DNA from: Ochromonadaceae sp. CCMP2298
Taxonomy: Eukaryota > Sar > Synurophyceae > Ochromonadales > Ochromonadaceae
DNA length: 11,132 bases
NCBI GenBank assembly: GCA_026770595.1
Contig: MU634612.1
Location: 1-11,132, forward strand
Direction of reading: 5' to 3'
Positions 8,052 through 11,132 of the stretch are shown here, in pieces. Position 1 is the first letter of the stretch. Each line of letters begins with the position of its first letter. A program made the position numbers and the translations under genes. The notes beneath the pieces are model-generated. The model was not told the origin of the DNA, did no database searches, and was given only the letters and a program-made list of their open reading frames with translations.

Positions 8052-11000
8052 CTAGGGCCCCCACTGCCCCCCCGACTGCGCCCGCCACTCGCGCCCCTGC
8101 CTCCACCTTCGGATGGTCCGGATGAACCGGAGGGCGATGCGTTGACCTTGGCGGGAGCAGATGCCTTCACCGCGGCACCGGCACTGGGAGCATTACCAGC
8201 AGCACCAGCACCCGTGGCCCCGGCACCCACAGAGGCACTTGGACCCGAGGGCGCGCTTGGCTGAGAGGCGAAGGCAGGAGGGCCGCGGCTGGTGCGACCG
8301 CCCACCCCCCTACCGCTCATGCCCCCTCTGCCGCCCATACTCACACCCCTACCGCCCATACCCATACCGGATTGCGCCTGTTGTGCCTGCGCCATGGCGC
8401 GTGTGCGGGCGGGTGCGGGGATAGGGGCAGATGCGGGTGCTGGGATGATGATAGCGGGGCGTAGATTCATATTCCCCTGTCCAACAGGCATAGGCATGGG
8501 TCCCCGCCCACCCATCTTGTTGGGAACGCCCCTGCCTCCGACGGACATGGGGGAAGAGCGGGACCAGGCGCTTCCCTGCCCCTGTCCCTGTCCCTGCTGC
8601 CCCTGCTGCCCCTGTCCCTGCGCCTGCTGTACCGGCCTCTGCTGTCCCTGCTGTTGCTGTTGTCCCTGCTGCAGAGTCTGCTGCACCTGACTCTGCACCT
8701 GACTCTGCCCCTGCTGCTGCCCCTGGCTCTTGGGCTGGATTGCTCGGTTCACCTCCACCTGCACTGGCCTCGCCACCTGCTGCCTCACCTGGGGAGCCTG
8801 CCTCTGCGCCTGGTTGTGTGCCTGCGCCAGGGACAGGTTCTGTACGTGGCTGGGGGCCCGACTCTGCGCCTGCCCCTGCCCCATCTGGCTCTGACCACCC
8901 TGTCCCTGACCCTGGGTGCGCGAGATAGCAGTGGCAGTGCGAGATATGGGTCTGGCAGAGGGCGAGTCCAACGAGAGAGAGTGCGTGTCGAGCTCCAGGT
9001 CCTCCGCTGCGCGCATAGCACTGATGCCCCCCATGCCCAGACCCCCCATACCTCCACCCATGCCCATACCCATGCCCATACCCCCACCCATGCCCATGTC
9101 CATACCCCCACCCATCTGGCCTCTGTGTAGGTAGTCTCCCTGCTCCCTGCCAAACAAGTCCCCACTCATATTGCCTGTCATGTTCCCACTCAGGTTTCCA
9201 GAAAGGGTGTTCCCGGAAAGGCCCCAAGCTCCCTGTCTAGCGCCCCCCAGCAGGTCGTACCCGTACTGAGCCTGGGAGAGGGGCTGGGACTGGGTTTGGG
9301 GCTTAGGCTCGACCACCGCCGGGCCCAGCCCCTGCCCCGGAACGAATGCCTTATACGGCTTACGCGATCTGTTGGCTTCCGCCTCTGCCGCAATCTTCTG
9401 TATGTCCAGCTCCTCCGTGGACGCGGTGTAGCTCACGGCAGCGTCGAAGTCAGCCTCCTCCTCCACCACCTCCTCCACCACCCCGTTGTGTGCGTATAGT
9501 GTGGGCTCCACTCTCCGTTGCCTCTCCAGCTTCTCCAGTCTCAGCTCCTGCTTCGTCTTGTGCAGAGGCTTTTTCCGCACATCCGCATCAGCTTTTGAGT
9601 CCGCACCCACACCCCTGCCCTTCGACCCCTGAGCCTGCCCCTGCCCCTGTGCGATCTCTGTCTCTGTCAGCACCCTAACCAGCTTCCCCCCCTCACGCTT
9701 GTACAGTACCCCCTTGGTGCGGGGACCTCTAGAGGCCCTCTCCTGAGCTCGCTCCGCCTTGCGCTCCTCCTGTATGACTGCCTGCCTAGCCACCCGATCC
9801 AGCTTGCTCTGCTCCAGGTTCGCGTCTCTCAGCTCCTTCGCCTCCCTAGCATCCCTCTCTCTGCCCACCTGACCCTGCGCCATCTGCCCCTGCACCGGCG
9901 ACTGTGCCTGGGTCTGCCCCGCCTGCTCCTGTCTCGCCCACTTGCCCTGGTTCTGCTCGATACGAGATACTTTCAGTGTTGCCGACTGAGGCTGCGCCTC
10001 CACAGCCCCAGTGCCAATGGGAGCGGGTCTGCGAGCCAGCAAACCCTGCCCCTGGCTCTGGCCCTGGCCCTGACCAGGGTGTCCCTGCTGGTGCCCTGGG
10101 GCCTTGCTCTTGTCCTGCGCAGTGGTCTCCCGGAACATGCTGCTGGCTGGGTCGTACAGCATGCGAGGACCGCCCCTGCCCGCTGCGGGGGCTGTGGCGG
10201 ACACACGGCTTAAGGCACCCTGCCCCTGCCCCTGCCCCTGCCCCTGCCCCTGCACCTGCCCCTGGCTCTGGCTCTGCACAGGGCTCTCGCCCCTCTCAGT
10301 TTGGAACCTCTGCTGCGTCTGTGCACGCTGCTGGGTGAGCCCCTCTGCCTCAGAGGGTAGTGGGAAGTCTTCCTTGTTCAACTGCCTATCCCAACCCCCA
10401 GCCCCCGCAGAAGGACCCGCACCCGTGTGTGGGGAGGCGTTAGGGAAGAAGGAGGAGTAGGGGGTAGAGGGGTCGTAGGGAGTGGAGGCAGCTAGTGCAG
10501 CCAGTGCGGCAGCCTGCTGCTCCAGACGCGCCTGCACCTGCACCACCTGAGTCTGCTCCTCTCTCTTGTCCTTCTCCCGCCCCGCCTGCGCTTGGCTGTT
10601 GCGGTGCACGGAGTCTGCCTCGTTCCACAGCCCCTCCCCCTCAGATGCAAAGCCCCCTGCACCCACACCCACACCACCCACTTTCTTCACAGGGACGCTT
10701 CTCTGTGGGCCCTGGGGGGCCTGGGGCGGCGTGGGCAGCGCCTGTCTCCCCCACCTCTCCGCTGGGGGGCTCTGGGCCTGCGAGGGCTGCACGGAGCCTG
10801 CACCGCGAGGGCCTGTACTTGGCTGCGGCTGTGTCTGTTGTAATTGCTGAAGTGCCTGCTGCTGCTGTTGTAACTGTGCCTGCTGTTGCTGTGCATGCTG
10901 TTGCTGTGCCTGCTGCTGTGCCTGCTGCTGTGCCTGCTGCTGTGCCTGCTGCTGCCCACCCCCACCCCTATCCCAACCACCGCCCCCACCTCCCCGTTCC

Positions 11001-11131
11001 TCATGCTGCTGCTGGCGCGGGGCAGGGACAGGCGCGGGTGCAGGCCTCTTAACCCTCTCCCAGGTGGGCTCTCTGTCAGCTGCTGAGTCGAAAGGAGCGT
11101 CGAAAGAGGGACCTCTGCCCCGGTCACCGTA
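7994..11131 (-). CDS. Gln/Gly-rich, RGG-containing disordered protein, 5' end outside the window
   Basis: One uninterrupted frame runs from the right edge to TAG at 7994-7996, giving 1045 visible residues with no start codon needed inside the window; the codon at 10790-10792 is GTG and is an unlikely start. I do not recognise the family. Most of it is low complexity: QQQA repeats (about 60-96), Gln-Gly repeats (about 291-305), a Met-Gly block (673-702), and Gln-rich runs (800-853). RGG/GGRG clusters lie at about 864-878, 925-949 and 1010-1038. Less repetitive islands are FDAPFD and EPTWERVKR near the visible start, WDRQLNKEDFPLP (about 247), GGPRMLYDPASSMFRE (320-335), a charged probable helix (423-465) leading into PRTKGVLYKREGGKLVRV (470-487), and an acidic VVEEVVEEEADFD segment (551-563). 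There are no membrane segments. RNA binding or condensate behaviour is inferred from RGG and Gln content. Reading is convergent with RRP5. Confidence 0.85.
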   Translation of the reverse strand, partial: YGDRGRGPSFDAPFDSAADREPTWERVKRPAPAPVPAPRQQQHEERGGGGGGWDRGGGGQQQAQQQAQQQAQQQAQQQHAQQQQAQLQQQQQALQQLQQTQPQPSTGPRGAGSVQPSQAQSPPAERWGRQALPTPPQAPQGPQRSVPVKKVGGVGVGAGGFASEGEGLWNEADSVHRNSQAQAGREKDKREEQTQVVQVQARLEQQAAALAALAASTPYDPSTPYSSFFPNASPHTGAGPSAGAGGWDRQLNKEDFPLPSEAEGLTQQRAQTQQRFQTERGESPVQSQSQGQVQGQGQGQGQGQGALSRVSATAPAAGRGGPRMLYDPASSMFRETTAQDKSKAPGHQQGHPGQGQGQSQGQGLLARRPAPIGTGAVEAQPQSATLKVSRIEQNQGKWARQEQAGQTQAQSPVQGQMAQGQVGRERDAREAKELRDANLEQSKLDRVARQAVIQEERKAERAQERASRGPRTKGVLYKREGGKLVRVLTETEIAQGQGQAQGSKGRGVGADSKADADVRKKPLHKTKQELRLEKLERQRRVEPTLYAHNGVVEEVVEEEADFDAAVSYTASTEELDIQKIAAEAEANRSRKPYKAFVPGQGLGPAVVEPKPQTQSQPLSQAQYGYDLLGGARQGAWGLSGNTLSGNLSGNMTGNMSGDLFGREQGDYLHRGQMGGGMDMGMGGGMGMGMGMGGGMGGLGMGGISAMRAAEDLELDTHSLSLDSPSARPISRTATAISRTQGQGQGGQSQMGQGQAQSRAPSHVQNLSLAQAHNQAQRQAPQVRQQVARPVQVEVNRAIQPKSQGQQQGQSQVQSQVQQTLQQGQQQQQGQQRPVQQAQGQGQQGQQGQGQGQGSAWSRSSPMSVGGRGVPNKMGGRGPMPMPVGQGNMNLRPAIIIPAPASAPIPAPARTRAMAQAQQAQSGMGMGGRGVSMGGRGGMSGRGVGGRTSRGPPAFASQPSAPSGPSASVGAGATGAGAAGNAPSAGAAVKASAPAKVNASPSGSSGPSEGGGRGASGGRSRGGSGGPSSKKGGRGGPSAGPPAVPP
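8573..8722 (-). repeat. Gln-rich coding repeat (CAG/GGG codons)
   Basis: Within the minus-strand gene this stretch encodes almost only Gln with interspersed Gly, Ser and Val (visible residues about 804-853), including a run of five Gln. Codons are mainly CAG with some CAA, so the repeat is not a pure triplet array. Gln-rich tracts of this kind are typical of prion-like or condensate-forming segments (inference). Confidence 0.85.
9026..9115 (-). repeat. Met-Gly repeat (ATGGG-based)
   Basis: This block encodes a Met-Gly alternation with GGG interruptions at visible residues 673-702, built from ATGGGTATGGGC-like units. On the plus strand it reads as CCCAT/CCCATA repeats. The period is mostly six bases and in frame. 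Met-Gly-rich low-complexity blocks are unusual compared with the Gln-Gly repeats elsewhere in the same protein. Confidence 0.85.
9161..9220 (-). repeat. Degenerate (S/T)GN repeat in the Gln-rich protein
   Basis: Visible residues 638-657 repeat a Leu/Met-Ser/Thr-Gly-Asn motif: LSGN, LSGN, LSGN, MTGN, MSGD. The DNA is diverged between copies, so the repetition is mainly at protein level and older than the nearby simple repeats. It lies just before a GREQGDYLHRG spacer and the Met-Gly block. Confidence 0.7.
10217..10252 (-). repeat. 6-bp Gln-Gly coding repeat
   Basis: Six Gln-Gly pairs are encoded by near-perfect CAGGGG hexamers (plus strand CCCCTG), at visible residues 294-305. Less perfect copies continue to about 10273. 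The G-rich coding strand could form G-quadruplex-like structures, with GGGG runs every six bases. Confidence 0.88.
10841..10954 (-). repeat. Gln/Ala repeat with four perfect 12-bp units
   Basis: This encodes a Gln-rich tract with Ala or Leu at intervals. Positions 10907-10954 hold four perfect copies of TGCCTGCTGCTG (plus strand), giving QQQA four times in the minus-strand protein. Upstream-coded copies are perfect and later copies vary, including QQQHA, suggesting recent expansion at one end. The same DNA yields other low-complexity frames that are not genes. Confidence 0.88.
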
Positions 11132-11132
11132 G

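Noticed and set aside
7652-8125. Short open frames on both strands beyond the minus-strand stop codon
   Set aside because: They overlap each other, cover the hairpins and the polypyrimidine tract, and show no recognisable motif; best treated as untranslated DNA.
10687-11127. Alternative minus-strand frame with Arg-His-Ser-Ser repeats
   Set aside because: It is the other frame of the CAG-rich Gln/Ala repeat and overlaps the longer open Gln-rich frame, which runs through the whole region.
1-11132. Mobile element, CRISPR array or bacterial operon
   Set aside because: No transposase, integrase or reverse transcriptase motifs, no terminal repeats, and no spacer-repeat pattern. The gene content and intron are eukaryotic.

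Overview
The window is nuclear DNA of a eukaryote. The evidence is a classic GT-AG spliceosomal intron and a gene for an RRP5/PDCD11-type ribosome-biogenesis factor, a family found only in eukaryotes. Exons are GC-rich, introns are sparse (one found in about 9.3 kb of coding DNA), and simple-sequence repeats inside coding DNA are abundant. That suits a unicellular or microbial eukaryote, but I cannot name the lineage. The standard genetic code fits both genes. I see no mobile element, CRISPR array, virus, tRNA or rRNA.

Layout: (1) Bases 1-76 are 5' flank with an in-frame stop just before the first ATG. (2) Bases 77-7020 on the plus strand hold a complete RRP5 homologue in two exons (77-6193 and 6379-7020) separated by a 185-base intron, encoding about 2252 residues. 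Its order is an FPRGG-type N-terminus, a long array of roughly 14-15 S1-like segments, a repeat-built acidic and lysine-rich linker, and a C-terminal HAT/TPR-like domain. (3) Bases 7021-7993 are non-coding, between two convergent genes. They contain short tandem repeats and a cluster of inverted repeats. (4) Bases 7994-11132 on the minus strand hold a long Gln/Gly-rich, RGG-containing, largely disordered protein. Its reading frame stays open to the right edge, so its 5' end lies outside the window.

How they work together: RRP5 acts in the nucleolus in pre-rRNA processing for both subunits. The second gene has no recognised family. Its RGG clusters and Gln-rich tracts suggest an RNA-associated or condensate-forming protein, but that is inference from composition. 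The genes are tail to tail and share only their 3' intergenic space; nothing shows that they are functionally linked.

Most worth a second look: the stacked hairpins at 7683-7765, the long hairpin over the minus-strand stop codon (7992-8051), the short non-repetitive islands in the Gln-rich protein that may define an unnamed family, and the single intron that cuts RRP5 inside its HAT domain.
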